Below are positions 60,432 through 60,778 of a stretch of DNA of 60,778 bases, in pieces. This DNA comes from RUG100 sp034927505 (GTDB lineage Bacteria > Bacillota > Clostridia > Peptostreptococcales > Anaerovoracaceae): NCBI GenBank assembly GCA_034927505.1, contig JAYFPY010000031.1:1-60778 (forward strand), read 5' to 3'. The translations under genes and the position numbers were made by a program. Under the pieces are notes generated by a model that made no database searches, was not told where the DNA came from, and worked only from the letters and a program-made list of their open reading frames with translations. Numbering within the stretch: position 1 is the stretch's first letter; the number at the start of each line of letters is the position of its first letter.

Positions 60432-60778
60432 CTTCCTGTTTCATAGACAACGGCTTATCGACACAGATTGCGTCGACAGAGGTCGTGATCTCCACAGGAC
60501 TTTTAGCTGTATGTCCCGTACAGCGTAATGCCTCATCCAAGATAGACAAAGCAGCTTTAACATCCCTTGAGGAGTGCCGGTACCCGCAATGATCGCAGGT
60601 GTATTGACGCTCCGCCAGGGGGTGTTTTGTTTTATTGCCGCATACCGGACATATCTGGGTAGACGGGAAACTGCGTGCTACGACGTGGACTTTGGAGTTG
60701 GTTTTCAACTTCTCTTTGATAGAGCCCATTGCCGAATGCTGCACCTGTTTTCCGAATAATCCTTTATGCCAGTTATGG
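60418..60778 (-). CDS. tnpB: TnpB, IS200/IS605 family RNA-guided nuclease, C-terminal part (5' partial)
   Basis: The C-terminal 120 residues of a TnpB/OrfB protein. The frame is open to the window edge: HNWHKGLFGKQVQHSAMGS, then SFPSTQICPVCGNKTKHP and YTCDHCGYRHSSRDVKAAL, a four-Cys zinc ribbon followed by the last RuvC Asp (RDVKAA). The tail (EITTSVDAICVDKPLSMKQE) is normal for the family. Start and upstream tnpA, if any, lie outside. Its stop lies inside the end hairpin. Confidence 0.9.
   Translation of the reverse strand, partial: HNWHKGLFGKQVQHSAMGSIKEKLKTNSKVHVVARSFPSTQICPVCGNKTKHPLAERQYTCDHCGYRHSSRDVKAALSILDEALRCTGHTAKSPVEITTSVDAICVDKPLSMKQEAQVL

Overview
The window looks like a chromosomal segment of a low-to-mid GC anaerobic Gram-positive bacterium of the class Clostridia. 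The evidence is AGGAGG ribosome binding sites before most genes, Firmicutes-type TTGACA/TATAAT promoters, a BirA-type biotin operator, a greA-lysS operon, a CdaR/PucR regulator, YfhO/CsbB/GtcA-type envelope glycosylation genes and wall-associated proteins with InlB-type repeats. A finer placement would be a guess.

Layout. 0-3.1 kb: the tail of an unknown gene, tRNA-Val(CAC), and a hybrid sensor kinase whose receiver domain is cut off by one extra G in a G7 run. 3.1-7.2 kb: a MarR-controlled heterodimeric ABC exporter with two matching operators. 7.3-10.9 kb: housekeeping genes (acetyltransferases, ogt, a DMT transporter, an orphan bioB with a BirA operator). 11-17.8 kb: a divergent catabolic-looking cluster with an acetoacetate-decarboxylase-like protein, a small unknown protein, a DUF362 protein, an OFA-type MFS transporter, a 6-oxocamphor-hydrolase-like crotonase and a CdaR/PucR regulator. 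17.9-35 kb: three wall-type surface proteins and a secreted M6-like protease. The surface genes share 21-bp direct repeats upstream. They are interspersed with a broken AAA/DUF4143 ATPase gene, a 23-bp tandem repeat, an ADP-ribosylglycohydrolase, a class III Fic protein, a P1 peptidase and an ars operon. 35-41.3 kb: regulators and enzymes mixed with mobile-element debris (a dispersed repeat, a toprim-gene remnant, a truncated small gene). 41.6-48.9 kb: greA-lysS, two tandem acyl-CoA synthetases, a C_GCAxxG_C_C protein and an iron alcohol dehydrogenase. 49.1-54.2 kb: a YfhO/CsbB/GtcA glycosylation operon, then an aldo/keto reductase whose MerR-type promoter matches that of the alcohol dehydrogenase. 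54.2-58.2 kb: small enzymes and an XRE-nucleotidyltransferase pair resembling a toxin-antitoxin module. 58.2-60.8 kb: a prophage remnant holding a MuF-type capsid protein with an extra C-terminal domain, a tiny overlapping gene that looks like its immunity partner, a KilA-N fragment and the end of an IS200/IS605 TnpB gene.

Most promising for new biology: the MuF fusion plus candidate immunity gene, the crotonase/decarboxylase cluster, the surface-protein regulon defined by 21-bp repeats, and the G7 frameshift in the sensor kinase. Functions are inferred from sequence reading alone. No database search or folding program was run.
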